From contig NZ_CP032677.1 of the NCBI RefSeq assembly GCF_003627215.1, forward strand, positions 3,725,501 to 3,789,500: DNA of 64,000 bases, read 5' to 3'. This DNA is from Pseudomonas sp. Leaf58. GTDB taxonomy: Bacteria; Pseudomonadota; Gammaproteobacteria; Pseudomonadales; Pseudomonadaceae. Every line of letters starts with the position of its first letter. Positions within the stretch are counted from its first letter, which is position 1. Of the stretch, positions 47,912-56,966 are shown in pieces. Position numbers and translations under genes: made by a program. A model generated the notes under the pieces. The model had not been told where the DNA came from, did not search any database, and was given only the letters and a program-made list of their open reading frames with translations.

Positions 47912-49054
47912 TCAACTGTCGCGGCGCAAGTCCGACGGGATCGGCAGGTCGTCTTTCAGCGGCTCCGGCCGCTTGCCCTTGCCCGCCCGGTACTGGCGGA
48001 TCTGGAACACATAGGCCAGCACCTGCGCCACCGCCAGGTACAAGCCGGCAGGGATTTCCTGCTCAAGCTCGGTGGAGTAATAGATCGCCCGCGCCAGCGC
48101 TGGCGATTCAAGGATCTGCACCTTGTGCTCCACGCCTATCTCGCGAATTTTCAAGGCAATGAAGTCGGTGCCCTTGGCCAGCAGCAATGGCGCCACCCCG
48201 CCTTTCTCAGGGTCGTACTGCAAAGCCACCGCATAATGCGTCGGGTTGGTGATGATCACATCAGCCTCAGGCACGGCGGCCATCATGCGCCGCTGCGACA
48301 CCTCACGCTGCAACTGGCGAATACGCTGCTTAACCTCAGGCTTGCCTTCGCTGTCCTTGTACTCGTCGCGCACTTCCTGCTTGGTCATCTTCATTTTCTT
48401 GTGCGTCTGGTACAGCTGGAACGGCACGTCCGCCGCCGCGATCAGCAGCAACCCAGCGGCCATCCACAACGCACTCCAGCCCACCACCTGCACACTGTGG
48501 ATGATGGCCTGCTCCAGCGGCTCATTGGCAATCGACAGCAGCGCCTGGCGATCATGGGCCAGCACCACCACCGCCACTATCAGGATCACGAAAAACTTTG
48601 CCAGCGCCTTCAGCAACTCGGTCAGGGCGTTCATCGAAAACATTCGCTTGATACCCGACAACGGGTTCATGCGGCTGAATTTTGGTTGCAGCAGGCTGCC
48701 GGAGAACAGGAAACCGCCCAAAGCGATGGGCCCGATGAAAGCGACCACGAACAGCAGAATGAGCACCGGCTGCACGGCCCAGATGGCCATCTTGCCCGAC
48801 GCGAGCAAGAAAGCCCCCATGGCCCGCTCATCGACGATCATGTCGCGGGTCAGGCTGAAGTTCAGGCGCATCACCGCCAGCAAGGTCTCGGCCAGGTGAC
48901 CACCAAATGCCAGCAGGGCGCCGGCGCCCGCAAGGGTGACCGCAACCGTATTGAGCTCCTTGGAGCGGGCGATTTCGCCCTTCTCACGCGCCGTGCGCTT
49001 GCGTTTCTCGGTGGGCTCTTCTGTTTTGTCCTGACCGCTCTCGCTTTCTGCCAT
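47912..49054 (-). CDS. flhB: Flagellar export switch protein FlhB (380 aa)
   Basis: Four transmembrane helices fill residues about 30-210. The cytoplasmic domain contains the autocleavage site VIITNPTHYAVALQYDPEKG, and the protein starts with the conserved charged AESESGQDKTEEPTEKRKRT. FlhB switches export from hook to filament substrates when FliK signals completion. Length (380) is typical. It is separated from fliR by two bases and is the last gene of fliLMNOPQR-flhB. It also provides the template for recognising the FhlB-type gene at 30125. Confidence 0.96.
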   Translation of the reverse strand: MAESESGQDKTEEPTEKRKRTAREKGEIARSKELNTVAVTLAGAGALLAFGGHLAETLLAVMRLNFSLTRDMIVDERAMGAFLLASGKMAIWAVQPVLILLFVVAFIGPIALGGFLFSGSLLQPKFSRMNPLSGIKRMFSMNALTELLKALAKFFVILIVAVVVLAHDRQALLSIANEPLEQAIIHSVQVVGWSALWMAAGLLLIAAADVPFQLYQTHKKMKMTKQEVRDEYKDSEGKPEVKQRIRQLQREVSQRRMMAAVPEADVIITNPTHYAVALQYDPEKGGVAPLLLAKGTDFIALKIREIGVEHKVQILESPALARAIYYSTELEQEIPAGLYLAVAQVLAYVFQIRQYRAGKGKRPEPLKDDLPIPSDLRRDS

Positions 49055-49056
49055 GC

Positions 49057-49833
49057 TCAGCGCGCCCTCGCCAGCTCACGCAACCATTGCAACGCTTCGC
49101 TGGCCAATGCCTGGTAATGGGCAAGTATATCGGCCAAGCCGACCCAGAAAATGAACATGCCCATGACCAGAATCAGCGGGAAACCAATGGAGAAGATGTT
49201 CAGCTGCGGCGCGGCGCGGGTCATCACGCCAAAAGCAATGTTCACCACCAGCAGCGATGCGATCGCCGGCAGGATCAACAGCAAGCCGGCGCCGAAGACC
49301 CAACCCAGACGCCCCGCTATCGCCCAGAAATGGCCTACCACCAGCGCGCTGCCCACCGGCAAGGTGGTGAAGCTTTCGCTCAACACCTCGAACACCACCA
49401 GATGACCGTTCATCAGCAGGAACAACACGCTCACCAGCATGGTCATGAACTGGCTGATCACCGCGACGTTCACGCCATTGGCCGGGTCGACCATCGAGGC
49501 GAAGGCCATCCCCATCTGCACCGCGATGATTTGACCAGCGATCACAAAAGCCTGGAACAACAACTGCAATGAAAACCCAAACAACGCCCCGACGATGACC
49601 TGTTCGGCACACAGCAATACGCCGCGCAGGCTCAATGGGTCGAACTCGGGCAACGGCGGCAGCGCCGGCACGATCACCACAGTGATGGCCACCGCCACGT
49701 ACAAGCGCACCCGCGCTGGCAGCATGCGTGTGCCAAAGATAGGCATGGTCATCAGCACCGCAGTCACCCTGAACAACGGTAGGATGAAGGTGGCAACCCA
49801 GGTGCCGATTTGCGTATCGGTCAGTTCCAGCAT
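49057..49833 (-). CDS. fliR: Flagellar export gate protein FliR (258 aa)
   Basis: A membrane protein of about six helices (VATFILPLFRVTAVLMTMPI, ARVRLYVAVAITVVIVPALP, QLLFQAFVIAGQIIAVQMGM, GVNVAVISQFMTMLVSVLFL). The sequence matches FliR/SpaR, part of the core export channel with FliP and FliQ. It starts MLELTDTQIGTW. It follows fliQ after seven bases and precedes flhB. Confidence 0.95.
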   Translation of the reverse strand: MLELTDTQIGTWVATFILPLFRVTAVLMTMPIFGTRMLPARVRLYVAVAITVVIVPALPPLPEFDPLSLRGVLLCAEQVIVGALFGFSLQLLFQAFVIAGQIIAVQMGMAFASMVDPANGVNVAVISQFMTMLVSVLFLLMNGHLVVFEVLSESFTTLPVGSALVVGHFWAIAGRLGWVFGAGLLLILPAIASLLVVNIAFGVMTRAAPQLNIFSIGFPLILVMGMFIFWVGLADILAHYQALASEALQWLRELARAR

Positions 49834-49840
49834 GGCTGCC

Positions 49841-50110
49841 TCAACCGATCAAATGCGGGATGCTGGTGTAAAGGCCTGTGATGTACTCCATGAACTTTTG
49901 CACCAGCCAAGGCCCGGCGACGATCAGCGTGATCAGCATCACCAGCAGGCGTGGCAGAAAGCTCAGGGTCTGTTCGTTGATCTGCGTGGCGGCCTGGAAC
50001 ATGGCCACCATCAAGCCCACCAGCAGGCTCGGCACCACCAGCACGGCTACCAACAGGGTGGTCAGCCACAGGGCATCACGGAACAGGTCGACAGCGACTT
50101 CAGGTGTCAT
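49841..50110 (-). CDS. fliQ: Flagellar export gate protein FliQ (89 aa)
   Basis: A short protein with two membrane helices (ALWLTTLLVAVLVVPSLLVGL, LVMLITLIVAGPWLVQKFME) and the conserved AMFQAATQINEQTLSFLPR loop. AAGGAG before the ATG at 50110 supports this start over a GTG three codons upstream. It sits between fliP and fliR. Confidence 0.95.
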   Translation of the reverse strand: MTPEVAVDLFRDALWLTTLLVAVLVVPSLLVGLMVAMFQAATQINEQTLSFLPRLLVMLITLIVAGPWLVQKFMEYITGLYTSIPHLIG

Positions 50111-50131
50111 CGGTGGCACTCCTTGGCGGCG

Positions 50132-50887
50132 TCAGACACCGCCGAAACTGCTGGCGAGGGTACCCATGATCAGCGCCCAACCATCCACCAGTACGAACAG
50201 CATGATCTTGAATGGCAGCGAGATGATCAGCGGCGACAGCATCATCATACCCATGGCCATGAGCACGCTAGCCACCACCATGTCGATGATCAGGAACGGG
50301 ATGAAGATCATGAAGCCGATCTGGAACGCAGTCTTCAGCTCGGAAGTGACGAAAGCCGGCACCAAAATCGTCAGCGGGACCTGGTCGGGGCCAGCGATAT
50401 CGGTGCGCTTGGACAGGCGCATAAACAGGTCCAAGTCGCTCTGCCGGGTCTGCGCCAGCATGAAGTCCTTGAGCGGCCCCTGGGCTTTGTCGATGGCCTG
50501 CTGGGCGGTCAGTTGCTCGTTCAGGTACGGCTGCAGAGCGTTCTGGTTCACCCGGTCGAACACCGGCGCCATGATGAACATGGTCAGGAACAGCGCCATG
50601 CCGGTGAGGATCTGGTTCGACGGCGTCTGCTGCAGGCCCAGGGCCTGACGCAATATCGAGAACACGATGATGATGCGGGTGAAGCTGGTCATCAGGATGA
50701 CGAACGCCGGAATGAAGCTCAGCGCCGTCATGATCAACAGGATTTGCAGGCTGACCGAATATTCCTGCTGCCCGTCCGCGTTATTGGACAGGGTAATGGC
50801 CGGGATCGACAGCGGGTCGGCGGCCAGGGCCAATGGCGCAGCCAACAGCAACGCCAGAGTCAACAACGTACGCAACGCGCCGTTCAT
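50132..50887 (-). CDS. fliP: Flagellar export gate protein FliP (251 aa)
   Basis: A cleavable N-terminal signal ([17 protein letters not shown]) precedes the periplasmic part with [20 protein letters not shown] and membrane helices ([59 protein letters not shown]). These are diagnostic of FliP/SpaP. The ATG at 50887 overlaps the fliO stop (TGATG), which couples translation. It is followed by fliQ. Confidence 0.96.
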   Translation of the reverse strand: MNGALRTLLTLALLLAAPLALAADPLSIPAITLSNNADGQQEYSVSLQILLIMTALSFIPAFVILMTSFTRIIIVFSILRQALGLQQTPSNQILTGMALFLTMFIMAPVFDRVNQNALQPYLNEQLTAQQAIDKAQGPLKDFMLAQTRQSDLDLFMRLSKRTDIAGPDQVPLTILVPAFVTSELKTAFQIGFMIFIPFLIIDMVVASVLMAMGMMMLSPLIISLPFKIMLFVLVDGWALIMGTLASSFGGV

Positions 50888-51321
50888 CACTTGTTGTCCT
50901 TAGGGTTTTTGCCCATCAGCTCCATCAGCCGCTGGGCAAACTCCGGTGTCGCCTGGCGGGCGCTAGCCGGTACTTGCACGGGCTCGGCCAGCACATGCAG
51001 GGCCTCGATACTGCCGGGGGTGTGGCCGATCAGGATCTGCTCCTTGCCCACCTGCACCAACAGCAGGCGGTCACGCGGGCCGATGGCCAGGCTGCCGACG
51101 ATCTCGATCACCTGCCCCCCCTTCACGGCGGCCCCCTGCATGCGCCGCAGCAGCCAGGCCAGGAAGAAGATCAGGCCAACCACCAGCAGCAGGCCCAAGA
51201 CCATCTGCGCCAACTGCCCGCCCAGGCTGCCCGGTGCAGCTGCGGGGGTCGCTGCCGGTGTAGCCGCCGCCAGGCAGGCCTGGCTGGCAAGTAGCGCCGC
51301 GAACGCCGCGCTGGCGCGCAT
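50887..51321 (-). CDS. fliO: Flagellar assembly protein FliO (144 aa)
   Basis: A short N-terminal signal-like region ([18 protein letters not shown]) leads, after a proline/alanine stretch, into one membrane helix ([20 protein letters not shown]) and a cytoplasmic domain with [20 protein letters not shown] and [14 protein letters not shown]. These fit FliO, which assists FliP assembly. AAGGG precedes the ATG at 51321; a GTG at 51333 is an alternative. It lies between fliN and fliP. Confidence 0.9.
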   Translation of the reverse strand: MRASAAFAALLASQACLAAATPAATPAAAPGSLGGQLAQMVLGLLLVVGLIFFLAWLLRRMQGAAVKGGQVIEIVGSLAIGPRDRLLLVQVGKEQILIGHTPGSIEALHVLAEPVQVPASARQATPEFAQRLMELMGKNPKDNK

Positions 51322-51333
51322 CGTGCCCTTCAC

Positions 51334-51804
51334 TCAGCGCAGCTTCTTGATACGTTCGCTGGGGCTGATCACGTCGGTCAGGCGGATGCCGAACTTCTCG
51401 TTGACCACGACCACTTCGCCATGGGCGATAAGCGTACCGTTGACCAGCACGTCGAGCGGCTCACCGGCCAGGCGATCGAGCTCGATTACCGAACCCTGGT
51501 TGAGCTGCAGCAGGTTGCGGATATTGATCTCGGTGCTGCCCACTTCCATGGAAATGTTCACCGGGATGTCCAGGATCACATCCAGGTTCGGGCCTTCGAG
51601 GCTGACGTTTTCGTTGGGCTTGGGCGAGCTGGCGAACTCCTCCATCGGCAAGCGGCCAGAGCCACCAGCGCTGCCGCCAGTGTCACCGCCCAGCAGGGCA
51701 TCGATGTCGGCCTGGCCGGCTGCACCGGTTTCTTCCAGTGCTGCAGCCCACTCATCGGCCAGCGCCTGGTCGTCCGGGGAGGTGATCTCGTTTTCGTTAG
51801 CCAT
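51334..51804 (-). CDS. fliN: Flagellar motor switch protein FliN (156 aa)
   Basis: A charged N-terminal region with GQADIDALLGGDTGG, resembling the FliM-type EIDALL motif, is followed by a SpoA domain (NLDVILDIPVNISMEVGSTE, then INIRNLLQLNQGSVIELDRL and VLVNGTLIAHGEVVVVNEKF). FliN forms the bottom of the C-ring with FliM and FliG. GAGGAA precedes the ATG at 51804. It is downstream of fliM. Confidence 0.95.
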   Translation of the reverse strand: MANENEITSPDDQALADEWAAALEETGAAGQADIDALLGGDTGGSAGGSGRLPMEEFASSPKPNENVSLEGPNLDVILDIPVNISMEVGSTEINIRNLLQLNQGSVIELDRLAGEPLDVLVNGTLIAHGEVVVVNEKFGIRLTDVISPSERIKKLR

Positions 51805-51851
51805 GGTTTCCTCGACAGGCATTCAATTCGTTATGAGCGACCGGCACGCCG

Positions 51852-52820
51852 TCAGCGGCGTTCGATCGGGTCGATGATCTGCAGGGCCAGGTTGCCCTTG
51901 TGCGAGCCCAGCCGCGCCTTGAACGCCGGCACGCCATTGGCGCGCAGCACCAGGTGCTCGGGCAGCTCCACCGGGATCACATCGCCAGGCTGCATGTGCA
52001 GGATGTCGCGCAGCTTCAACTGGCGCCGGGCGACCGTGGCGGTCATCGGCACAGCCACATCCAGGACGTCCTCGCGCAGGGCCTTGACCCAGCGCTCGTC
52101 CTGGTCGTCCAGGTCGGACTGGAAGCCGGCATCGAGCATTTCCCGTACCGGCTCGATCATCGAGTACGGCATGGTTATGTGCAGGTCGCCGCCACCACCG
52201 TCCAGTTCGATGTGGAAGGTAGACACCACCACCGCCTCACTGGGGCCGACGATGTTGGCCATGGCCGGGTTGACCTCGGAGTTCATGTATTCGAAGGACA
52301 CCGGCATGATCGCCTGCCAGGCTTCTTTGAGGTCGACGAAGCATTGGTCCAGCACCATGCGCACCACGCGCAGCTCGGTCGGGGTGAACTCGCGGCCTTC
52401 GATCTTGGCGTGGCGGCCATCGCCGCCAAAGAAGTTGTCCACCAACTTGAACACCAACTTGGCGTCGAGGATGAACAGCGAGGTGCCGCGCAGCGGCTTG
52501 ATCTTCACCAGGTTGAGGCTGGTGGGAACATACAGCGAGTGCACGTATTCGCCGAACTTCATCACCTGCACCCCCCCTACCGCGACGTCGGCAGAACGGC
52601 GCAACAGGTTGAACATGCTGATACGGGTGTAGCGGGCGAAGCGCTCGTTGATCATTTCCAGGGTCGGCATGCGACCCCGCACGATACGGTCCTGGCTGGT
52701 CAGGTCGTAGCTTTTGATACTGCCAGGCTCAGATGCACTCTCGGTCTGCACCAGCCCGTCGTCGACGCCATGCAACAGGGCATCGATCTCATCCTGGGAC
52801 AGCAGGTCCTGTACGGCCAT
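51852..52820 (-). CDS. fliM: Flagellar motor switch protein FliM (322 aa)
   Basis: The N-terminal LLSQDEIDALLHGVD is the CheY-P binding motif. The middle CheC-like domain has FKLVDNFFGGDGRHAKIEGR with the GGxG loop, and the C-terminal SpoA domain ends LRANGVPAFKARLGSHKGNL. Length (322) matches the family. FliM receives the CheY-P signal and controls motor direction. It follows fliL after nine bases. Confidence 0.96.
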   Translation of the reverse strand: MAVQDLLSQDEIDALLHGVDDGLVQTESASEPGSIKSYDLTSQDRIVRGRMPTLEMINERFARYTRISMFNLLRRSADVAVGGVQVMKFGEYVHSLYVPTSLNLVKIKPLRGTSLFILDAKLVFKLVDNFFGGDGRHAKIEGREFTPTELRVVRMVLDQCFVDLKEAWQAIMPVSFEYMNSEVNPAMANIVGPSEAVVVSTFHIELDGGGGDLHITMPYSMIEPVREMLDAGFQSDLDDQDERWVKALREDVLDVAVPMTATVARRQLKLRDILHMQPGDVIPVELPEHLVLRANGVPAFKARLGSHKGNLALQIIDPIERR

Positions 52821-52829
52821 TGCGGACTC

Positions 52830-53327
52830 CTACTGCAATACGAAATTGGTGAACAGCAACTGGTCGACGACCGGCTTGCCGAGTTCCTTCTGGGCCACTT
52901 CCTGAACCACTGCGGTGGCCTTCTGGCGCAGCATCTCCTGGCCCACCGGGCTACTGGCCAGGGTGTCGAAGCCTTGCCCGGAGAACATCATCACCAGGTT
53001 GTTGCGGATCACTGGCATGTGCACCTTGAGGGCAGCCAGGTCGACCGGGTTGCGCGCTTGCAGGGTGATGCTCACCTGCATGTAGCGTTGGCGGCCGTTC
53101 TGGTTAAAGTTGACCACGAAGGCTGGGGTCAGCGCCTCGTAGATAGCCGCGGGTTTAACGTTGCTGGCCGCAGCATCGGCGGCCGGGGCCGGCTCGCCCT
53201 TGTGCATGATGAACCAGGTAGCGCCCACCGAAAGGCCGATCGCCAGCAACAGGCCCACGACCGCCAGGATGATCAGCTTGAGTTTGCCTTTAGTGGCGGG
53301 GTCTTTGACTGCTTCGCTCTTCGCCAT
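52830..53327 (-). CDS. fliL: Flagellar basal-body-associated protein FliL (165 aa)
   Basis: One N-terminal membrane helix (KLIILAVVGLLLAIGLSVGA) and a periplasmic domain (YEALTPAFVVNFNQNGRQRY, MQVSITLQARNPVDLAALKV) fit FliL, which surrounds the stator units and supports torque. It is the first gene of fliLMNOPQR-flhB. A sigma-54 site (53378-53393) precedes it. Confidence 0.94.
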   Translation of the reverse strand: MAKSEAVKDPATKGKLKLIILAVVGLLLAIGLSVGATWFIMHKGEPAPAADAAASNVKPAAIYEALTPAFVVNFNQNGRQRYMQVSITLQARNPVDLAALKVHMPVIRNNLVMMFSGQGFDTLASSPVGQEMLRQKATAVVQEVAQKELGKPVVDQLLFTNFVLQ

Positions 53328-53377
53328 GCCAATAATCCGTCGTCCATCGGGGGTTCAAGGGAGGATGGCTTGGCTTG

Positions 53378-53393
53378 AGCAAGTGTTATGCCA
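53378..53393 (-). promoter_or_regulatory. Sigma-54 promoter of fliL
   Basis: On the minus strand TGGCATAACACTTGCT: TGGCA and TTGC(T) elements with GG and GC 10 bases apart, an excellent RpoN match. It ends about 51 bases before the fliL ATG. Confidence 0.7.
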
Positions 53394-53430
53394 GATTGGG
53401 CAGAAGGGAGATTTCAGCGGGACAACTGCG

Positions 53431-53517
53431 CGGCCTTCTTCGCGGGCAAGCCTGCGCCTACAGGTACAACACAAGATTCGAAAGCTGTAGGAGCGGGTTT
53501 ACCCGCGAAGAGGCCGG
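53431..53517. repeat. REP pair between fliK and fliL
   Basis: Inverted REP copies at 53431-53464 and 53484-53517. They lie between the end of fliK and the fliL promoter, where they may help separate the two transcription units. Confidence 0.85.
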
Positions 53518-53534
53518 TACAGCCCGACCTGTTA

Positions 53535-54794
53535 TCAGGCGTAATAATCGACCGCACTGTCGCCGATAACCACCTGCTGCTGCACAGGCTGGCTGCTGTC
53601 GACAACCTCACCGCCAGCCTGCTCCGCGCGGCGCGCCGCCACCCCAGACAGGTGGCTGCCCTGCGCCTGCTCCTGCCCCGGCTGCTGTTGCTGCCCCCGC
53701 GACTGGTCAGCCACATTGACGTCCGGCTGTGCCAGCCCCTGCTGGGCGAACAGCTCGCGCAAGCGGTGCAGTTGGCTGTCGAGGGCATCACGCACGCCAG
53801 CATGGCCGCTGATGAACGTCACCTGGGTCGATTGGTCCGTCGCAACATTGACGCGAATGTCCAGGCGGCCCAGCTCTGCCGGTTCCAGCTGGATGTCCGC
53901 CGATTTGAGGTTCTGGCTGGACAGGTACATGACCCGGTTGACCAAGCCCTCGGCCCAGGCGTTCTGGCTCATCGGTAACGGCTGGTGCAACGGGCTGGCG
54001 GTGGCCGGCACGGCATTCGCGGTCTTGGCCGTGGCAGCCTGGGTCAGGTTGGCCAGGCGGTTGGCGAAGTCATCGATGCGCGTGTCGCTGCTGGCGCCCT
54101 TGGTGTCCTTCAGGCCATCTTCGAGCAATGCGCCAAAGGCTTTGTCGCCCGGTTCACCCGCCTCACCGTCAGTATTCTCGATCAGCCCCGCCAAGGTATT
54201 GACGGCGGCCTGCCCCTCCTCACCCTGGGCCTGGGACGGGTCAAGGGCGTGCGCCGAGGTGGCACCCTTGGCCTGGGCGCTTTGCTCCAGCGCCAGGCGC
54301 AGGGTCGGCAGGCCGGCCAAGGGGTCGGCGTCGGGGTCGAAGGCTTCTTCCGCCGCCGCTTCCGCCATGAGTTCGCCACTGGCTTGCGCCGCCTGCAACA
54401 CAGGCGCCACCGCTTCGGCCTGGGCCTGGATCAGTTGCGCACCGGGCTGTGCGTCGGTGACCTGGCCGGCCACCAGGCTGGCATCGCGCAGCCCGGTATC
54501 GGCTGTGCCTTGGGCATCAGCTGGCAACGTATTGCCGTCATCGGCAACTGCAGGCTTGTCAGCCGTGTCGTGCTTGCCGCCTTGCGCTGCTACAGGCTTG
54601 TCCTTGGGCTTGGCTGGGGCCGCCCTGTCGTCCTGCCCACTCGCCTTGTCGCGCCCTTGCTTGGCCATCACCTGGCCAAAGCCGTCGCCCTTGTCGCCCA
54701 GCGCCTGCAGGGGTTTGTCCGCCTGTACGCCAGCCGAACGCGACGTGTTGGCAATGGCGTTGGCTTGCAACAAAGGATTGGATGCGACAGGCAT
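53535..54794 (-). CDS. fliK: Flagellar hook-length control protein FliK (419 aa)
   Basis: The N-terminal two thirds are low-complexity (rich in Ala, Gln, Asp and Lys), typical of the molecular-ruler part. The C-terminal domain is well conserved: AEGLVNRVMYLSSQNLKSAD, IQLEPAELGRLDIRVNVATD, SGHAGVRDALDSQLHRLREL. The Gln-rich QSRGQQQQPGQEQAQG region follows. FliK ends hook growth by acting on FlhB. A sigma-54 site is upstream (54842-54857). Confidence 0.94.
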   Translation of the reverse strand: MPVASNPLLQANAIANTSRSAGVQADKPLQALGDKGDGFGQVMAKQGRDKASGQDDRAAPAKPKDKPVAAQGGKHDTADKPAVADDGNTLPADAQGTADTGLRDASLVAGQVTDAQPGAQLIQAQAEAVAPVLQAAQASGELMAEAAAEEAFDPDADPLAGLPTLRLALEQSAQAKGATSAHALDPSQAQGEEGQAAVNTLAGLIENTDGEAGEPGDKAFGALLEDGLKDTKGASSDTRIDDFANRLANLTQAATAKTANAVPATASPLHQPLPMSQNAWAEGLVNRVMYLSSQNLKSADIQLEPAELGRLDIRVNVATDQSTQVTFISGHAGVRDALDSQLHRLRELFAQQGLAQPDVNVADQSRGQQQQPGQEQAQGSHLSGVAARRAEQAGGEVVDSSQPVQQQVVIGDSAVDYYA

Positions 54795-54841
54795 TGAGCG
54801 GTCTCCGCGCCAGAAACTGAAAAAACATTCGGCCAGAGACA

Positions 54842-54857
54842 GGCAAGACTCGCGCCA
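54842..54857 (-). promoter_or_regulatory. Sigma-54 promoter of fliK
   Basis: On the minus strand TGGCGCGAGTCTTGCC: GG-N10-GC with TGGC and TTGC blocks. It lies 48 bases before the fliK ATG, just after the hptB stop, and so gives fliK its own start. Confidence 0.65.
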
Positions 54858-54866
54858 AGTCGCGCA

Positions 54867-55214
54867 TCAGCCTGCAGAAATGCGCTGCTGTTCATCCCGA
54901 TAAAAGCGCTGTACCTCCAGGTATTCCTGGTCGATACGGTTAATCAGGTCTTCGATACCATACAACGGCGGCCGCCGTGCGCGGTCTTCCAGTTGCTGGC
55001 ACAAGCCGGCCAAGGCCAACGCCCCCATATTGCTGCTACTGCCTTTGAAACTATGGGCGGCCGAACCGAGCTCTTGCGCGCTTTGGGCCGCGTGCAACTG
55101 GCCCAAGCGCCGCTCGGAATCCTCGAGGAAGGTCTGCACCAACTGCAGGTATCCCTCCTCCATGACCTCACGCAGGTCACTGAGTACCTTGTGGTCAATA
55201 TGCATGTCAGTCAC
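54867..55214 (-). CDS. hptB: Histidine phosphotransfer protein HptB (115 aa)
   Basis: A single Hpt four-helix domain with the phospho-accepting His54 in LGSAAHSFKGSSSNMGA. In P. aeruginosa, HptB receives phosphate from several hybrid kinases and passes it to HsbR, controlling biofilm and motility. GTG at 55214 is chosen as start because AAGGAG lies seven bases upstream; an internal ATG at 55205 is too far from any such site. It follows hsbR after about 48 bases. Confidence 0.92.
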   Translation of the reverse strand: MTDMHIDHKVLSDLREVMEEGYLQLVQTFLEDSERRLGQLHAAQSAQELGSAAHSFKGSSSNMGALALAGLCQQLEDRARRPPLYGIEDLINRIDQEYLEVQRFYRDEQQRISAG

Positions 55215-55262
55215 TTGCTCACTCCTTGATCAAGCCAGATTATGCCCGAGCCAGCGCGTGGC

Positions 55263-56966
55263 TCACCAGACGAACTCCACCTGGGCGCAATGCCCACCCT
55301 CATGCCAGCGCGCCTTGCTGGCCAGCCGCTGTACCAGCTTCAGGCCACGCCCGCTCAGCCCCTGCTCCAACGACGGCCGCGCTAGCACCTGTTGCACATC
55401 GAATCCGGCGCCACTGTCGCGCACCTCAATGATCAGACGCCCGCCGTCGACATGCGGTTCAACCTTGAAGTCGATGCGCACGTAACCGTCGCCCAGCACC
55501 CCAAGGCGCCGGGCGCGCTCCTGATAATAGTCGGCAAAACCCTGCCCATCGCGCTTGAGCTGCGAATCCAGGCCCAGCACGCCGTGCTCCAAAGCATTGG
55601 AATACAGCTCGCTGAGCACGCTGTGCAGGTTGCCGGTGTGCGTGCGCAGACCGTGGATTTCCTGCAACAACTGCACCAGGTAAGGCACTGGGTTAAAGCG
55701 CTTGAGGCTTTCGCCACGCACCTCGAACCCCAGCGACCAGTCCAACGGGCTGGAACGGCCGTTATCAGCGTAGATCATTGGCGCCGCTACCCGCTCCTCG
55801 GCGCTGAACATACGAATGTCGCACAGGCTGATGTCATCGCGCGGGCGCCCGCCAAAGCGCTCCAAGGCCTGCATCACTTCATCGAACAGCCGCGTCGGGT
55901 CACGGTTGGCAGCCAACACTGTGCGCAGGCGCTGCACGCCGAACAGGCATTCCTGGTCGTCGGCCGTATCGAGCACACCGTCTGATAACAGCAGCAAACG
56001 CTCGCCGGGCGCCAGCGGCAACACCTCGGTGCTGTCATCGAAGCGCTCGGCGGCCAGAATGCCCAGCGGCAGATGCCGCGAACTCAGCACCGACAGCACC
56101 TGGCCATGCACTGACAGGCGATAGCCGTCGGGCATGCCGCCGTTCCACACCTCCACCGAACCGCGCTGCATGCTGAGGTTTAGCAGCAGCGCGCAGCAGA
56201 ACATGTCCACCGGCAGGATGCGTTTGAGCTTGCCGTTCATCTCGCGCAGGATCTGCGCCATGCCGTAGCCTTTGGCGGTCATGCCGTAGAACACTTCGGC
56301 CAGCGGCATAGCGCCCACCGCTGCCGGCAGGCCGTGACCGGTGAAGTCCCCCAGCAGCACACGCATGTCACCGGCCGGGGTGAAGGCGGCCAGCATCAAG
56401 TCGCCATTGAACAGCGCGTAGGGCGATTGCAAGTAGCGGATGTTGGGCGCGGCCAGGCAACCGGAGTGGGCCACCTTGTCGAATACCGCCTTGGCCACCC
56501 GCTGTTCGTTGAGCAGGTGATGGTGGTGCCGGGTAATCTGGTCGCGCTGCTCCAGGACGGTGGCCTGCAGCCGGCGCAAGCGGTCCATGGCGCGGATCTT
56601 GGCGGCGAGGATCACCGCACTGTAGGGCTTGGCCATGAAATCATCGCCCCCAGCCTCCAGGCAGCGCACCAGGCCTTCCTCCTCGTTCAGCGAGGTCAGG
56701 AAAATGATCGGTACCAACGCCTCGCCAGCCAGGGCCTTGATCTGCCGCGCCGCCTCGAAACCGTCCATCACCGGCATCAATGCGTCCATCAGCACCAGCT
56801 GCGGGCGCCGCTCGACGAACAGCGTTACCGCCTGTTCGCCGTTCTCTGCAGTAAATACCTGATGGCCCTGACGCCGCACGATCTGCGCCAACAGCAGGCG
56901 GTCGGCGGCACCGTCTTCGGCGACCAGCACGGTCAACGCCTGTTCGGCCGGCATGTCGGCGCTCAA
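55263..56966 (-). CDS. hsbR: Response regulator HsbR with phosphatase and kinase-like domains (567 aa)
   Basis: Three domains are visible. Receiver: LTVLVAEDGAADRLLLAQIV with phospho-acceptor Asp61 in QLVLMDALMPVMDGF. PP2C/SpoIIE-type phosphatase: YALFNGDLMLAAFTPAGDMR, VLLGDFTGHGLPAAVGAMPL and LLLLSDGVLDTADDQ. C-terminal HATPase: VLSELYSNALEHGVLGLDS and EVRDSGAGFDVQQ. HsbR dephosphorylates or phosphorylates the anti-anti-sigma factor HsbA, depending on HptB. The ATG overlaps the hsbA stop by four bases. Confidence 0.93.
   Translation of the reverse strand: MSADMPAEQALTVLVAEDGAADRLLLAQIVRRQGHQVFTAENGEQAVTLFVERRPQLVLMDALMPVMDGFEAARQIKALAGEALVPIIFLTSLNEEEGLVRCLEAGGDDFMAKPYSAVILAAKIRAMDRLRRLQATVLEQRDQITRHHHHLLNEQRVAKAVFDKVAHSGCLAAPNIRYLQSPYALFNGDLMLAAFTPAGDMRVLLGDFTGHGLPAAVGAMPLAEVFYGMTAKGYGMAQILREMNGKLKRILPVDMFCCALLLNLSMQRGSVEVWNGGMPDGYRLSVHGQVLSVLSSRHLPLGILAAERFDDSTEVLPLAPGERLLLLSDGVLDTADDQECLFGVQRLRTVLAANRDPTRLFDEVMQALERFGGRPRDDISLCDIRMFSAEERVAAPMIYADNGRSSPLDWSLGFEVRGESLKRFNPVPYLVQLLQEIHGLRTHTGNLHSVLSELYSNALEHGVLGLDSQLKRDGQGFADYYQERARRLGVLGDGYVRIDFKVEPHVDGGRLIIEVRDSGAGFDVQQVLARPSLEQGLSGRGLKLVQRLASKARWHEGGHCAQVEFVW

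Noticed and set aside
47599..48162. Small open frames in the flhB-flhA gap on both strands
   Set aside because: They share the peptide SSAARAALRGARPLPHLF because both strands of the 84-base inverted repeat read the same; not a gene.
49595..51877. 760-codon plus-strand frame over fliR-fliN
   Set aside because: Covers six conserved flagellar genes on the other strand and has no recognisable domain.
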